From Stutzerimonas nosocomialis (GTDB lineage Bacteria; Pseudomonadota; Gammaproteobacteria; Pseudomonadales; Pseudomonadaceae), in NCBI RefSeq assembly GCF_005876855.1, contig NZ_QLAE01000007.1, positions 104,182-168,181 on the forward strand: a DNA stretch of 64,000 nt, read 5' to 3'. The notes under the pieces were generated by a model that saw only the letters and a list, made by a program, of their open reading frames with translations, had not been told where the DNA came from and made no database searches. Each line of letters opens with the position of its first letter. Within the stretch, counting starts at the first letter, position 1. Below are positions 1 to 12,308 of this stretch, piece by piece. Position numbers and translations under genes: made by a program.

Positions 1-132
1 GGTCGTCGACGCACCAGCGCGATGATGAAGGGTCGGAAAGGGTCTCACAGGGCGAGAGCACGGGCTAGCCCCATCTTAAGTCACGCTTCATGTTCAACTC
101 GTATCCAATTGATTAAAAAGGAAATTACCAAG

Positions 133-939
133 ATGCAGCTCGTCGATATCGGGGTCAACCTCACCCACCCGGCATTGGCAAAGGATGCGCCGGCGTTACT
201 CCAGCGGGCCTACGAGGCCCGGGTAACGCAGCTGGTACTGACCGGTACCAGTCTCCCAGAGAGTGAGCAGGCCCTGGCCCTGTGCGGCGAGCTGGACGAC
301 AGCCGCCTGCGCCTGTTCTCCACTGCCGGGGTTCATCCGCACCAGGCCAGCGAGTGGACCGCCGACAGCGGGCGGCAGCTGGCCGACCTGCTGCGCCAGG
401 AGCCGGTGCGCGCGGTCGGCGAATGCGGGCTGGATTTCAACCGGGACTTCTCGCCGCGTCCCCAGCAGGAGCGCGCTCTGGAAGAACAGCTGGAGCTCGC
501 GGTGCAACTGGGGCTGCCGGTGTTCCTTCATGAGCGCGACGCCGACCAGCGCATGGTTCAGATTCTACGCCCCTACCGCGACCATCTCCGCGCCGCGGTC
601 GTCCACTGCTTCACCGGAGAGAAGCGCGCGCTCTACGCCTACCTCGACATGGACCTGCACATCGGTATCACCGGCTGGATCTGCGACGAGCGACGCGGCA
701 CCCACCTCCACCCGCTGGTGCGCGACATCCCGCGCGGAAGGCTGATGCTCGAGACCGATGCGCCGTACCTATTGCCGCGAACGCTGCGCCCACGCCCCAA
801 GAGCGGCCAGAACGAACCGGCCTATCTGCCGCTGGTACTCAAGGAGGTGGCCCTTCACCGGGACGAATCGGAAGCCGATCTGGCCGAGCACACCACTGCC
901 TGCGCCCGCGCCTTTTTCGGTCTGCCGCCCCTCGAATGA
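133..939 (+). CDS. tatD: TatD family metal-dependent DNase
   Basis: A 268-aa cytoplasmic TIM-barrel metallohydrolase of the TatD type (3'-5' exonuclease / DNA repair nuclease by family knowledge). The N-terminus reads DIGVNL as in true TatD, rather than the DTHCHLD of YcfH/YjjV paralogues. [22 protein letters not shown] and [10 protein letters not shown] carry the metal-binding and catalytic His, Glu and Asp residues, and length matches the family. The ATG at 133 is chosen because it follows an AAGGA ribosome site and begins the conserved domain; the open frame runs further upstream without recognisable protein. It stands alone ahead of a chemoreceptor gene. Confidence 0.95.
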   Translation: MQLVDIGVNLTHPALAKDAPALLQRAYEARVTQLVLTGTSLPESEQALALCGELDDSRLRLFSTAGVHPHQASEWTADSGRQLADLLRQEPVRAVGECGLDFNRDFSPRPQQERALEEQLELAVQLGLPVFLHERDADQRMVQILRPYRDHLRAAVVHCFTGEKRALYAYLDMDLHIGITGWICDERRGTHLHPLVRDIPRGRLMLETDAPYLLPRTLRPRPKSGQNEPAYLPLVLKEVALHRDESEADLAEHTTACARAFFGLPPLE

Positions 940-956
940 GAAAAATCCACGCCTGC

Positions 957-970
957 GCTCAAGCTTGAGC
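957..970. repeat. perfect 14-bp palindrome between tatD and the chemoreceptor gene
   Basis: GCTCAAGCTTGAGC reads identically on both strands and lies 17 bases after the tatD stop. A smaller palindrome, GTGATCAC, sits at 1038-1045, just before the next start codon. They could be a weak terminator or an operator; no T-tract follows. Confidence 0.4.
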
Positions 971-1075
971 CACCGGCGCCGCTAACCCACCTATGGTTGA
1001 TGCGCGTCACGTCTGCCGGCCAGTAAATGGGCACGATGTGATCACGTTTGGATTTTCCCTGGAAGAAGGCAAAGC

Positions 1076-2548
1076 ATGGGCGCCTGGATTCGCGATCTGT
1101 CACTCAAGTACAAGTTTTGGGCAGTCAACATGGTGGCCTTCGTCACCACCTTGCTGCTGGTGCTCTTCGCCATGCATCTGGAGCAGAATGCCCGCGAGGA
1201 CAGCGCCAGGCTCAGCGCGCAGAGCCACGCGGCCCTCATCGAGGCCTGGCCGACCGGCGCCGCCCTGCCGGTCAATCCGGACGTGCGGCCGTTCCGCCCG
1301 GGGCAGCCGCTGACCATCGGCGGCGCCCAGGTTCCCGCCCTCTCCGGCTGGACCGACGTCCCCCACGATGACCTGTTCGGCCGCAACGAAATCATCGGCG
1401 TACAGGTGATCCAGGATGCCAACGGCCAGGACGTCGCCGTGATCGCCCGCGCGCCGAGCCTGCTGGAAATCTTCACCGAGCATTTCGTCAGCTATGCCCT
1501 GGCCGTCGCCGTGCTGATGCTCGCCCTGCTGGCCGCCTCGCAGCTCCTGATCCGCTTTCTGCTCAGCCACCTCAACACGCTCAAGGACGTCATGCTGCAC
1601 GTCGAGCGCAGCGGCGACCTTTCCGCCCGGGTACCGCTGGACAGCCGCGACGAAGTCGGCCAGATGGCGACCGCGTTCAATGCCATGCAGAACGGCTACC
1701 AGCGTGTGGTGAACACGGTGGCGCAAGCCGCCGCGCGGCTCGACGAAGGCGCGGGTCGCCTGGCCGAGAGCATGAAGGACGTACGCCAGGGCATGCTCGG
1801 CCAGCAGAGCGAGACCGACCAGGCGGCCACGGCGATCAACGAGATGACCGCCACGGTTCATCACATTGCCCAGCACGCCGGCGACACCCGCGACCAGTCG
1901 CAGAACGCCGACCGCCTGGCGGGCGACGGTCACCGTGTGGTCGGCCAGGTCGAACGGTCGATCTCCAGCCTTTCCCAGGGCATCCAGCAGACCGCCGAAA
2001 CGATCCAGCAACTGGCCACCGACAGCCAGAAGATCAACGGCGTGGTCACCGAGATCCACAGCATCGCCGAACAGACCAACCTGCTGGCGCTCAACGCCGC
2101 CATCGAAGCGGCCCGAGCTGGCGAGATGGGCCGCGGCTTCGCCGTGGTCGCCGACGAAGTACGCAACCTGGCCAAGCGCGTCCAGGAATCCACCGACGAA
2201 ATCACCCGCATGATCACCGCCTTGCAGGCCATGACACGCGACGCCGTGGAGTTCATGCAGGAAAGCTCGCTCAAGGCCGACGACTGCGTGCGCGAGGCCC
2301 GCGAGGCCGGCGTCGCCCTGGAGGCGATCACCGGCGCGGTGGCACAGATGCGCGAAAGCAACACCCAGATCGCGGTCGCTGCGGAGCAGCAGAGCCAGGT
2401 CGCCGAAGAAATGAACCGCTCGGTGACCGGCATTCGCGACGTCACCGAACGCACCGTTCAACAGACCGTCGATTCCGCGGCCACCAGCGCCGAGCTGGCC
2501 CAGCTTTCGGCCGAGCTGACACGCGCCATCGGCCAGCTCAAGCTCTAA
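1076..2548 (+). CDS. methyl-accepting chemotaxis protein
   Basis: A 490-aa transmembrane chemoreceptor that would signal through CheA/CheW. Membrane segment 1 covers about residues 13-33, a short periplasmic part of about 100 residues follows, membrane segment 2 covers about 137-160, then a HAMP domain (about 160-215) and a cytoplasmic signalling coiled coil. The hairpin tip is unmistakable ([19 protein letters not shown], about residues 331-350, then [15 protein letters not shown]). The small periplasmic part matches no named ligand-binding domain I can recognise, so the stimulus is unknown. No C-terminal CheR-tethering pentapeptide is seen. Confidence 0.93.
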   Translation: MGAWIRDLSLKYKFWAVNMVAFVTTLLLVLFAMHLEQNAREDSARLSAQSHAALIEAWPTGAALPVNPDVRPFRPGQPLTIGGAQVPALSGWTDVPHDDLFGRNEIIGVQVIQDANGQDVAVIARAPSLLEIFTEHFVSYALAVAVLMLALLAASQLLIRFLLSHLNTLKDVMLHVERSGDLSARVPLDSRDEVGQMATAFNAMQNGYQRVVNTVAQAAARLDEGAGRLAESMKDVRQGMLGQQSETDQAATAINEMTATVHHIAQHAGDTRDQSQNADRLAGDGHRVVGQVERSISSLSQGIQQTAETIQQLATDSQKINGVVTEIHSIAEQTNLLALNAAIEAARAGEMGRGFAVVADEVRNLAKRVQESTDEITRMITALQAMTRDAVEFMQESSLKADDCVREAREAGVALEAITGAVAQMRESNTQIAVAAEQQSQVAEEMNRSVTGIRDVTERTVQQTVDSAATSAELAQLSAELTRAIGQLKL

Positions 2549-2549
2549 G

Positions 2550-3344
2550 TCAGCCGAACACGGTCACGGTCTGCCGGCTGAGCGCGACCAGCTCGCCGGC
2601 CGGTGTCCACAGGGCCGCGGCGCAGTGCCCGTAGCCATCGCGGGCGTGTTCGATGATGGCGCGGTAGCGACACCAGTCATGGGTGTCGAGCGCCGGTACC
2701 GGCTGCACGAACTCGATGGTCCAGGTCAGCGAGCTTCCCGGCGCGAAGCTCGTCAAGTGCGGCAGCACCGCTGGAGGCCAGGCATCGACCAGCGCCAGCA
2801 GATGCGCCTCGTCGAGCGGCTCGCGCTCGATCTCGCCGCGCAGGCGCACCCAGCCCCCCATTTCCCGCGAACGGTTACCGCTGAACGGCAGCCCGCCGAG
2901 CGCCCAGCGCATCGCCAGGTGACGGGTGAATTCCGGCCCGCCCGGCACGTAGGGCAGTTCCTGGCACTGGTCGACCGGCAGCAGATCGGGCGCCTCCAGC
3001 GCCTCGACCGATACCGCGGAGGCACGCGAGGCGCCGAAGCTGCCCTGCACCAGCGTCACCACCTGACCATCCTGGGTCGCGCGGCCGAGCACCTGGCTGA
3101 CGGCCCTGCCTTCACGCAGCACTTCGGCCTCGAAACGCGTGGGCGTCTCCACCGCCATCGGTCCGACGAAGGTGATGGCCAGCGAACGCACCGGCCGGTC
3201 GGCAGGCACCTGGGCCCGCATGGCCTCGTACACCAGCGCGGCGGCCAGGCCGCCAAAGCCTGCCCGCCCCTGGCCCCAGGTCGCGGGGATGCGAACCGAG
3301 AGCGGGTCCTGGCGCACGGCGTCGAGAAGTTGGGAAAGCGTCAT
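2550..3344 (-). CDS. acyl-CoA thioesterase, double-hotdog (TesB-like) family
   Basis: A 264-aa protein that looks like two fused hotdog domains. The first half contains GQGRAGFGGLAAALVYEAM and RSLAITFVGP, the second half SSLTWTIEFVQPVP and RYRAIIEHARDGYGHC, the pattern of TesB-like acyl-CoA thioesterases. By family it hydrolyses medium or long acyl-CoA to fatty acid and CoA in the cytoplasm. It converges on the chemoreceptor gene, the stop codons being one base apart. The physiological substrate cannot be read from sequence. Confidence 0.75.
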   Translation of the reverse strand: MTLSQLLDAVRQDPLSVRIPATWGQGRAGFGGLAAALVYEAMRAQVPADRPVRSLAITFVGPMAVETPTRFEAEVLREGRAVSQVLGRATQDGQVVTLVQGSFGASRASAVSVEALEAPDLLPVDQCQELPYVPGGPEFTRHLAMRWALGGLPFSGNRSREMGGWVRLRGEIEREPLDEAHLLALVDAWPPAVLPHLTSFAPGSSLTWTIEFVQPVPALDTHDWCRYRAIIEHARDGYGHCAAALWTPAGELVALSRQTVTVFG

Positions 3345-3454
3345 TGCAGCCTCGGATACGGGTTATTTCGAGGCGATCTTAGCGGCTGCCCGGCGGGGCG
3401 GCGAGCGAGGCGCGCCAATGAATGCCCCGGCATCGCGCCGGATGATCGGCAGGC

Positions 3455-5449
3455 TCAGCGAGCCCGCCGCCAGGGCAGCGCGCGGCGCAGGTTTCCCAAC
3501 GCCCCGGGAAGCTGCTGCGCGGCCTGCTCGTCACCGGCGTAACGACAGGCCTCGTACAGCGTGCCGATGCTGCGAATCTGGCCGGCCTGCCCGGGCAGCG
3601 CCCGTGCGGCTCGCTCGGCGAACGCCCTCGGCCCTTCGCCGGGCTGGCGGACCAGCCCCTGCCCGGCCAGCATCCGCTCGAAACGCAGGAACTGCCGGCG
3701 CAGCGGATCGCGTTCGCGACGCCAGGGCTTGAGCAGGAACACCGCCAGCAGGCCGACCAGCGCCGTGCAGGCGCCCACCAGGCCGAGGCCCAGCGTCTGC
3801 AGGTCGAAGCTGCCGAACCAGCGGCGCAGCACGTCCATCTGCTGCTCGCCCTGATAGCCGAGGACCCAGCGCTGCCATCCGTAATTGAGGTTGTCCCAGC
3901 CCAGGCGCAGCTCGTTGAGCCAGCCGATGTCGCGAAACCGCATCAGCGACATCGGCGACTCGTCGAGCACGTGCTCCTCGCCCAGCGCCTGCTCGAGACC
4001 GAACTCGATGCGCTCGGGCGCGACCTGGAAGGTCGGGTCGACGGTGATCCAGCCGCGGCCCTGCACCCAGTATTCGACCCATGCGTGGGCATCGTACTGG
4101 CGTACCGCGAGGTAATTGCCGGCGGGGTTGTATTCGCCGCCCTGATAGCCGGCCACGATGCGCGAGGGAATGCCCGCCGCGCGCAGGAGGAACACCATCG
4201 AGCCCGCGTAATGGATGCAGAAGCCCTGGCGGGTCTGGAACAGGAAGTCATCGACGATATCGGTGCCGACCGGAGGCGGCTGCAGGGTATAGCCGAACGG
4301 TTCGCGATTGAAATGGCTCAGCAACGTCGCGACCACCTGCTCGGGGTTCTGCGCGCTGCGCCGCAACGCCTCGCCCCAGGCGCGGCTGCGCGGGTTGCCC
4401 GATTCGGGCAGCTGCAGCGCCTGGGCGAGCAGATTGTCTGGCAGGGCCTGCGGCTCGCGCAGCGCCTGTGGCCAGGAACGCACCTCGTAGAGCAGGGGCT
4501 TGTCGACAGGCATCGCGCGCTGCAGATGGAAGTCCCCCATCATGCGCGCGTCCCCCGCCTCGAGCTGGGGAACGTCCAGGGCGAACAGCCAGGGACGGCC
4601 GCTGGGCTGCATCACCACGCTGTAGCCCAGCGCCTCTCCCCGGGGCTGCCACTGTGGCGCCTGCGGAAGGTAGGAGGAAAACGCCTGGGACCAGCGCCGG
4701 CCATCGAAACGTTCGAAGGTGACCGCCCGCCAGTAGAGCTGCTCGCGCGGCGGCAACGGCCCCTCGAAGCTGGCCCTGAACGCCAGCGCACCGGAGCGGC
4801 TCAACTCGGCGATATCGCCGGGCGCCATGCTTTCGGACAGCCCGGTCACGCCCTTGTCTGACGGATTGGGCATCGACCACAGCGGGCCGAAGCGCGGGAA
4901 GAAGACGAACAGCACCAGCATCAGGGGCAGCGCCTGCAGCAACAGGCCTCCGGCCAGGCGTACGGTCGGCCAGGGCGCGGTATGCAGGCGGTTCTGTTGC
5001 AGCCCGATCATCGCCGCCAGCAAGGCGACGATCGGCAGCAGGCTGAACAGTGCGGCGACGATGCTTTCCTCGAACAGGTAGCTGGTCACCACCGCGAAGA
5101 ACCCGAGCAGGATCAGCACCAGCGCATCGCGACGGGTGCGCATCTCCACCAGCTTGAGCACGAAGGCGGCGATCAGCAGCACCACCCCCGCGTCCAGCCC
5201 GACCAGGCTGCCCCGCGAGGCATAGACGCCCGCCCCGGCACCGACCATCAGCGCTAGCTTGGTCACGGCGCTCGGATAAGGCGCCCGCATGCGGAAGATC
5301 TGGATGCGCCACAGGCCGCAGCCCAGCCACAGGCCCACCACCCACAGCGGCAGGTGCGACAGGTGCGGAAGGATCACCAGGACCTGGGCGACCAGCAGCC
5401 AGATCAGGCTGTTGCGCGGGATGCTCCGGGCTGCGGTGACGCCGCTCAT
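3455..5449 (-). CDS. tgpA: TgpA-type transmembrane transglutaminase-like protein (DUF3488)
   Basis: A 664-aa inner-membrane protein. The N-terminal 170 or so residues carry several hydrophobic helices (DUF3488), followed by a large periplasmic region with a transglutaminase/cysteine-protease-like core and a further C-terminal helix before a DUF4129-like tail. The catalytic triad is intact: Cys411 in GFCIHYA, His455 in DAHAWVEYW and Asp471 in TVDPT. The homologous P. aeruginosa protein is essential and is proposed to act in the cell envelope. The ATG at 5449 overlaps the stop of the upstream DUF58 gene by four bases (ATGA), so the longer frame is rejected. Third gene of the moxR-DUF58-tgpA operon. 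Confidence 0.92.
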   Translation of the reverse strand: MSGVTAARSIPRNSLIWLLVAQVLVILPHLSHLPLWVVGLWLGCGLWRIQIFRMRAPYPSAVTKLALMVGAGAGVYASRGSLVGLDAGVVLLIAAFVLKLVEMRTRRDALVLILLGFFAVVTSYLFEESIVAALFSLLPIVALLAAMIGLQQNRLHTAPWPTVRLAGGLLLQALPLMLVLFVFFPRFGPLWSMPNPSDKGVTGLSESMAPGDIAELSRSGALAFRASFEGPLPPREQLYWRAVTFERFDGRRWSQAFSSYLPQAPQWQPRGEALGYSVVMQPSGRPWLFALDVPQLEAGDARMMGDFHLQRAMPVDKPLLYEVRSWPQALREPQALPDNLLAQALQLPESGNPRSRAWGEALRRSAQNPEQVVATLLSHFNREPFGYTLQPPPVGTDIVDDFLFQTRQGFCIHYAGSMVFLLRAAGIPSRIVAGYQGGEYNPAGNYLAVRQYDAHAWVEYWVQGRGWITVDPTFQVAPERIEFGLEQALGEEHVLDESPMSLMRFRDIGWLNELRLGWDNLNYGWQRWVLGYQGEQQMDVLRRWFGSFDLQTLGLGLVGACTALVGLLAVFLLKPWRRERDPLRRQFLRFERMLAGQGLVRQPGEGPRAFAERAARALPGQAGQIRSIGTLYEACRYAGDEQAAQQLPGALGNLRRALPWRRAR

Positions 5450-6414
5450 GGCGAGGCCTGCGGGGTGGCGGAGTCGCCGAACAGCGCCAGCGCCCGCAGG
5501 CACTGATCGCGATGCGCCTGGTCATCGCCCGGGCCGATCACCTGCGCCCCGAGCTTGAGCAGGAAGGGCTGGTGGCGATCGGTCAGCTCCAGCACGGCAT
5601 GGCAGAGCAGCGACAGGCGCGTTTCCATATCGGCATCCAGCGCGTCGAGATCGAGCAGCAGGTCGCGCCCGACCAGCGCCGCGAAATCCTTGACCAGCAT
5701 GCCCTGCCCCCGCGAATAAGCCTTCCAGTGCAGGCGGCGGCGCGACTCACCCGGCTGCCAGGGCTTGAGCCCCTGGTAATCGTCCGCACCGGCGCCCTGC
5801 GCGCGGACGCCCTCGTCCTCGCTGTCGTCGCTCCCCACGCCCCAGGGCAGCTCCCCTTCGAGCGGACGCGGGTAGACCAGCGCGGCGAGTTCCAGGTCGA
5901 CCCAGCTCCAGGCCACCAGGATGCCCAGCGGAAAGCGACTCTCCACCCGCAGCCGGCCCGGCCTGAGCCAGCCCCGGCGCTGCGCCGGCACGGCCAGTTC
6001 CACCTCGCTGATGCCCTTGGCGGGCACGTCGAGCAGCTGCAGGCCGCTTTCCTTCCAGCCCAGCGCCACGGCCTGGTAGGCCGGGCCGCGGCTCTCCAGG
6101 CGCACCTTCAGACGCGCCTGCTCGCCGACGAACACCGGCGCCGCGCCGCCGGCCTGCAGCACCAGCCCGGCGAGGTTGCGCCAGGTATGCAGGATGGTCA
6201 CGAGGAAAACCGATCCGAGCAGGAAGGTCGCCCCATAGGCCAGGCTGTTCTGGTAATTGATCGCGGCCAGCAGCATCAGCAGCAGCGCCACGCCAAAGGC
6301 GATGCCCACGGCAGTGGGCAGGATGAAGATGCGGCGCTGGTCCAGACGTACGCTGGCCGCCGGAGGGATGCGCTTGTCCTGCCAGCGGGCGGCCAATCCG
6401 CGCAGTCGATTCAT
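5446..6414 (-). CDS. DUF58 domain-containing protein
   Basis: A 322-aa protein with two close N-terminal hydrophobic segments (about residues 26-75, with FGVALLLMLLAAINYQNS) followed by a soluble part. The hallmark DUF58 stretch is GADDYQGLKPWQPGESRRRL, followed by HWKAYSRGQGMLVKDF. Such proteins pair with MoxR AAA+ ATPases, probably as chaperone clients or adaptors for envelope proteins. It sits between moxR and tgpA and overlaps tgpA by four bases. The ATG at 6414 is 22 bases after the moxR stop; the open frame extends further upstream but into moxR. Confidence 0.9.
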   Translation of the reverse strand: MNRLRGLAARWQDKRIPPAASVRLDQRRIFILPTAVGIAFGVALLLMLLAAINYQNSLAYGATFLLGSVFLVTILHTWRNLAGLVLQAGGAAPVFVGEQARLKVRLESRGPAYQAVALGWKESGLQLLDVPAKGISEVELAVPAQRRGWLRPGRLRVESRFPLGILVAWSWVDLELAALVYPRPLEGELPWGVGSDDSEDEGVRAQGAGADDYQGLKPWQPGESRRRLHWKAYSRGQGMLVKDFAALVGRDLLLDLDALDADMETRLSLLCHAVLELTDRHQPFLLKLGAQVIGPGDDQAHRDQCLRALALFGDSATPQASP

Positions 6415-6436
6415 GCCACGCAACCGACAGCCGCGC

Positions 6437-7354
6437 TCACAGCGCTGGCACCTCGCGCAGCAGCCACTGCACCAGCGCACCGCCGCCATGCCCGGTCGGG
6501 TCGGCGCGTTCGCGCAGGCGATGACCCACCACGGCCGGCAGCACTGCCTGCACGTCTTCGGGAATCACATAATCGCGTTCGTCGAGATAGGCCCAGGCCC
6601 GGGCCGCCGCGAGCAATGCCAGGCTGCCACGGGGCGACAGGCCCCAGGCGAACTGCGGCTGGGTGCGCGTGGCTTCGGCGATACGCAGCACGTAATCGGC
6701 CAGCGCATCGCTGACCCGCACCGTCGCCACCGTCTGCTGCACGGCCGCGAGGCCCGCGTGATCGAAAATGGACTCCAGGCGCGGCAGCAGGTCGCGACGG
6801 GCCTCGCCCAGCAGCAGCGCCTTTTCCGCGGCCTTGGCCGGATAGCCCAGCGACAGGCGCATGAGGAAGCGGTCGAGCTGCGACTCGGGCAAGGTGAAGG
6901 TGCCGCCCGAGCTGACCGGGTTCTGCGTGGCGATGACGAAGAACGGTTCGGGCAACGGCCGGGTCGCGCCCTCGATGGTCACCTGCCCCTCCTCCATCGC
7001 CTCGAGCAGTGCACTCTGGCTTTTGGGCGTGGCCCGGTTGATTTCGTCGGCCAGCACCAGCTCGGCGAAGATCGGCCCGGGGTGGAACACGAAGCGGCTG
7101 GTTTCCTTGTCGAACACCGAGGTACCGAGGATGTCGCCGGGCAGCAGATCGGAGGTGAACTGGATGCGCTGGAAGCTCAGCCCCATCACCCGTGCCAGCG
7201 CATGGCTGAGGGTGGTCTTGCCCATGCCGGGCAGGTCTTCGAGCAGCAGATGCCCCCGCGCCAGCAGGCAGGCCAACGCCAGCCGCACCTGTGCATCCTT
7301 GCCCAGCAATACCGCATTGATCGCGTGCAGACAGGCATCCAGTTGACCGCGCAT
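6437..7354 (-). CDS. MoxR family AAA+ ATPase
   Basis: A 305-aa AAA+ ATPase of the MoxR class, thought to act as a chaperone in maturation of partner proteins. Walker A is GMGKTTLSHALA, Walker B VLADEINRATPKSQSALLEAM, sensor ATQNP, followed by the arginine-rich lid with ESQLDRFLMR. The ATG at 7354 is preceded by GAGGAG and begins the conserved domain, so the 42-residue upstream extension is not used. First gene of a three-gene operon with DUF58 and tgpA, divergent from the P-type ATPase gene. Confidence 0.93.
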   Translation of the reverse strand: MRGQLDACLHAINAVLLGKDAQVRLALACLLARGHLLLEDLPGMGKTTLSHALARVMGLSFQRIQFTSDLLPGDILGTSVFDKETSRFVFHPGPIFAELVLADEINRATPKSQSALLEAMEEGQVTIEGATRPLPEPFFVIATQNPVSSGGTFTLPESQLDRFLMRLSLGYPAKAAEKALLLGEARRDLLPRLESIFDHAGLAAVQQTVATVRVSDALADYVLRIAEATRTQPQFAWGLSPRGSLALLAAARAWAYLDERDYVIPEDVQAVLPAVVGHRLRERADPTGHGGGALVQWLLREVPAL

Positions 7355-7524
7355 ACCGCTCTCCTCTGTTGAACCCGCGATGCTATAGACCGCCGGTTGC
7401 CAGGCAAAGCGCCAGCAACCTTTGGTAACCAGAGTTGTGACCCGAACCTTGATCCAGGCCGGTACCGGCTCGTCCGTCACCCTCTAGGCTGTCTGCAAGG
7501 CATTCATCGCAATCAGGAGGACTC

Positions 7525-10209
<2,685 letters not shown>

Positions 10210-10212
10210 GGC

Positions 10213-10821
10213 TCAGTCGGGGCGCTTCATGTCGAAGCGCTCGCGGGTAAGGCTGTAGCTGCTGCCACCGAGCCGGCCGAGCAGATCGAGCCGGCCCGGG
10301 TCGATCCGCCCTCGCTCATCGAGCACGCGGTCGTCGACATGGGCCAGCAGCACCTGCGCGAAGATCAGGTGGCAATTGGGCTGCCCCGGCGGGTACGGCA
10401 TGACCTGGGCCGCCCGGCATTCGAAGGCGACCGCAGCGCCTGCCACCCGTGGCGGGCGAACCTGCGAGGACGCTTCGCTGGCAATCGCGCAGTGCTCGAA
10501 CTCGCTGACGCCCTGCCCCAGGGTCGCCGCGCTGGCGTTCATCGCCTCGGCATGCCCGGCACTGACCAACTGAATCACCAGCTCGCCGGTCTCCATGACG
10601 TTGCGCGCGGTGTCCTTGAGTTCACCGTCGCCACGCAGGCCGACGTTGACCATGAGCGTCGGCGGCTCGTCGCTGATGACCTGAAAGAAACTGAAAGGCG
10701 CAAGGTTGCTGATCCCGGCCGCCGAACAGGTCGACACCCAGGCGATGGGCCGGGGGGTGACGGTCGAGGCGAGCCAGCGGTAGGCCTCGAGCGGGCTCAG
10801 CGCGGAAAAGTCGAGTTGCAT
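10213..10821 (-). CDS. flavin reductase family protein (FMN-binding split barrel)
   Basis: A 202-aa protein with the flavin-reductase-like split-barrel signature: TPRPIAWVSTCSAAGISNLAPFSFF near residue 22, then PPTLMVNVG and KDTARNVMETGELVIQLV. Such proteins bind FMN and act as NAD(P)H flavin reductases or as flavoproteins of unknown partner. No oxygenase gene is adjacent, so a two-component monooxygenase role is not supported. It converges on the P-type ATPase with three bases between stop codons and lies downstream of the selD-selU operon beyond a pair of hairpins. Confidence 0.85.
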   Translation of the reverse strand: MQLDFSALSPLEAYRWLASTVTPRPIAWVSTCSAAGISNLAPFSFFQVISDEPPTLMVNVGLRGDGELKDTARNVMETGELVIQLVSAGHAEAMNASAATLGQGVSEFEHCAIASEASSQVRPPRVAGAAVAFECRAAQVMPYPPGQPNCHLIFAQVLLAHVDDRVLDERGRIDPGRLDLLGRLGGSSYSLTRERFDMKRPD

Positions 10822-10835
10822 GGAAACTCCGGGAG

Positions 10836-10883
10836 GCCGGGCGGCGAGCCCGGCGAATGACGCGGCCCGGCAGGACGCCGGGC
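10836..10883. terminator. two consecutive GC-rich hairpins
   Basis: The first hairpin pairs GCCGGGC (10836-10842) with GCCCGGC (10848-10854). The second pairs GCCCGGC (10865-10871) with GCCGGGC (10877-10883). Both have 7-bp stems and 5-base loops. They fill the spacer between the sel operon lipoprotein and the flavin reductase gene and may end the sel transcript, although no T-run is present. The matching stems also suggest a small repeat element. Confidence 0.5.
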
Positions 10884-10902
10884 GAAAGCGCTGTCGGCCC
10901 GA

Positions 10903-11181
10903 TCAGCGACCGGCGCGCGACTCGCGGATGTAGAAGCGTGCCTTCTCGGCCTTTTCGCTACAGCCACGGAAGGCTTCGAACTGCTGCTGGGTCTTGGCGC
11001 CGGTCAGCAACGCCAGGGCCTTGGAATAGCTGACGGTGCCGGCGAAACCTTCGGCCTCGGCCAGGTCCAGCTCCGCCCAGGCGGCGCTCAGCTGGCTGGC
11101 GCAGGCGTCGCGGTAGGCGGTCTTGCCGGCGCAACCGGTCAGAGCCAGCAGGATGAACGACAAAGCGATGCAGCCTTTCAT
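10903..11181 (-). CDS. small lipoprotein, unknown function
   Basis: A 92-aa protein starting [17 protein letters not shown]. The hydrophobic stretch plus lipobox LTGC predicts signal-peptidase II processing at Cys17, leaving a mature part of about 76 residues with two further cysteines (DACAS and FRGCSEK). Its ATG overlaps the selU stop by four bases (ATGA), so it is translated as part of the selD-selU transcript. I recognise no family. A link to selenium metabolism is only suggested by position. Confidence 0.8.
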   Translation of the reverse strand: MKGCIALSFILLALTGCAGKTAYRDACASQLSAAWAELDLAEAEGFAGTVSYSKALALLTGAKTQQQFEAFRGCSEKAEKARFYIRESRAGR

Positions 11182-12308
11182 ATGAGTTTCCTCTCGTTGT
11201 TATCCATGATCTGTTGTCCGGCGCGCTCGCGCAGGTACTGGACCACCGCTTCCTGCTCCCCGGCGAACTCGATCCGCTGCGCCTTGCTCTCGCGCTGGAA
11301 GGCGTACATCGGGTCGTAGTACTCGCGCAGCAGCCCCTCGATCCAGCCACGGTGCAGGTCGACCTCGCCGGTGCGCGACTGCACGGCCAGCGCCTGGTCC
11401 ATCAGCATCGCCAGGCGCTGGTAACGTTCGCCCCCGAGGCGCTTGTGGATGTTGGACAGGCTTTCCTGCAGCCGCACGGCAAAGGCCGCGAAGCCCTCGG
11501 CACCGTGCTCGTCGATGAACTCGGCGCACAGGTCGATCACGTAGTCCTTGAGGATGCGCTCCACGCGCCCCTCGAAGCTGTCTTCGAGCCAGACCACCGG
11601 GTAATGCTGCATGCCCTGGAACAGCGGCAGCGGAATCGAACAGCGTCCGACCAGACGTGCCTCGTCCTCCATCACGAACTGGCTGTGACCGGCGGCCCGC
11701 AGCCGGAGCAGGGTTATGGACAGCGCGTTTTCGAAGTCGATCTGCGAGGGCTGCGGCGTGGCCCGCTTGCCGAAGCTCGACCCCCGGTGATTGGCCAGCC
11801 CTTCGAGGTCCAGGCCGTTGGCCAGCTGGGCGATGACCTCGGTCTTGCCGGTACCGGTGAGCCCGCCCACGAGCAGGAACCGGCATTCGGCCAGGGCACT
11901 GTCGAGGGTCTCCATGAGAAAGGAGCGCATCGCCTTGTAGCCGCCGACGACGCGCGGATACTCAATTCCCGCCTCATCCCGCAGCCACTGCTGCACCAGC
12001 TGCGAACGCAGGCCGCCGCGAAAACAGTACAGATAGCCATCGGGATGGGCCCGGGCGAAGTCGGCCCAGCCCTGGATGCGCTCGGCCTTGGTCTTGCCGC
12101 AAACCAGCTTGTGGCCCAGCTCGATGGCGGCCTGCTGGCCGTGCTGCTTGTAGCAGGTGCCGACCTTCTGCCGCTCGATGTCGGTCATCAGGGGCAGGTT
12201 GACCGCCCCAGGAAACGCCCCTTTGGCGAACTCGACAGGGGCGCGGGCATCGACCAGCGGCGCTCCGTCGAGAAACAGCTGGCGGAAATCGCTGATGTCA
12301 GCCCGCAT
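11178..12308 (-). CDS. selU: tRNA 2-selenouridine synthase
   Basis: A 376-aa cytoplasmic enzyme (SelU, also MnmH) that converts 2-thiouridine at the wobble position of Lys, Glu and Gln tRNAs to 2-selenouridine through a geranylated intermediate. The N-terminal rhodanese domain carries the catalytic Cys in YCFRGGLRS; the C-terminal P-loop domain carries [11 protein letters not shown]. It needs selenophosphate from SelD, whose gene lies immediately upstream and overlaps by one base (TGATG). The ATG at 12308 gives the expected length; the open frame further upstream is out-of-frame selD sequence. Confidence 0.95.
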   Translation of the reverse strand: MRADISDFRQLFLDGAPLVDARAPVEFAKGAFPGAVNLPLMTDIERQKVGTCYKQHGQQAAIELGHKLVCGKTKAERIQGWADFARAHPDGYLYCFRGGLRSQLVQQWLRDEAGIEYPRVVGGYKAMRSFLMETLDSALAECRFLLVGGLTGTGKTEVIAQLANGLDLEGLANHRGSSFGKRATPQPSQIDFENALSITLLRLRAAGHSQFVMEDEARLVGRCSIPLPLFQGMQHYPVVWLEDSFEGRVERILKDYVIDLCAEFIDEHGAEGFAAFAVRLQESLSNIHKRLGGERYQRLAMLMDQALAVQSRTGEVDLHRGWIEGLLREYYDPMYAFQRESKAQRIEFAGEQEAVVQYLRERAGQQIMDNNERKLI

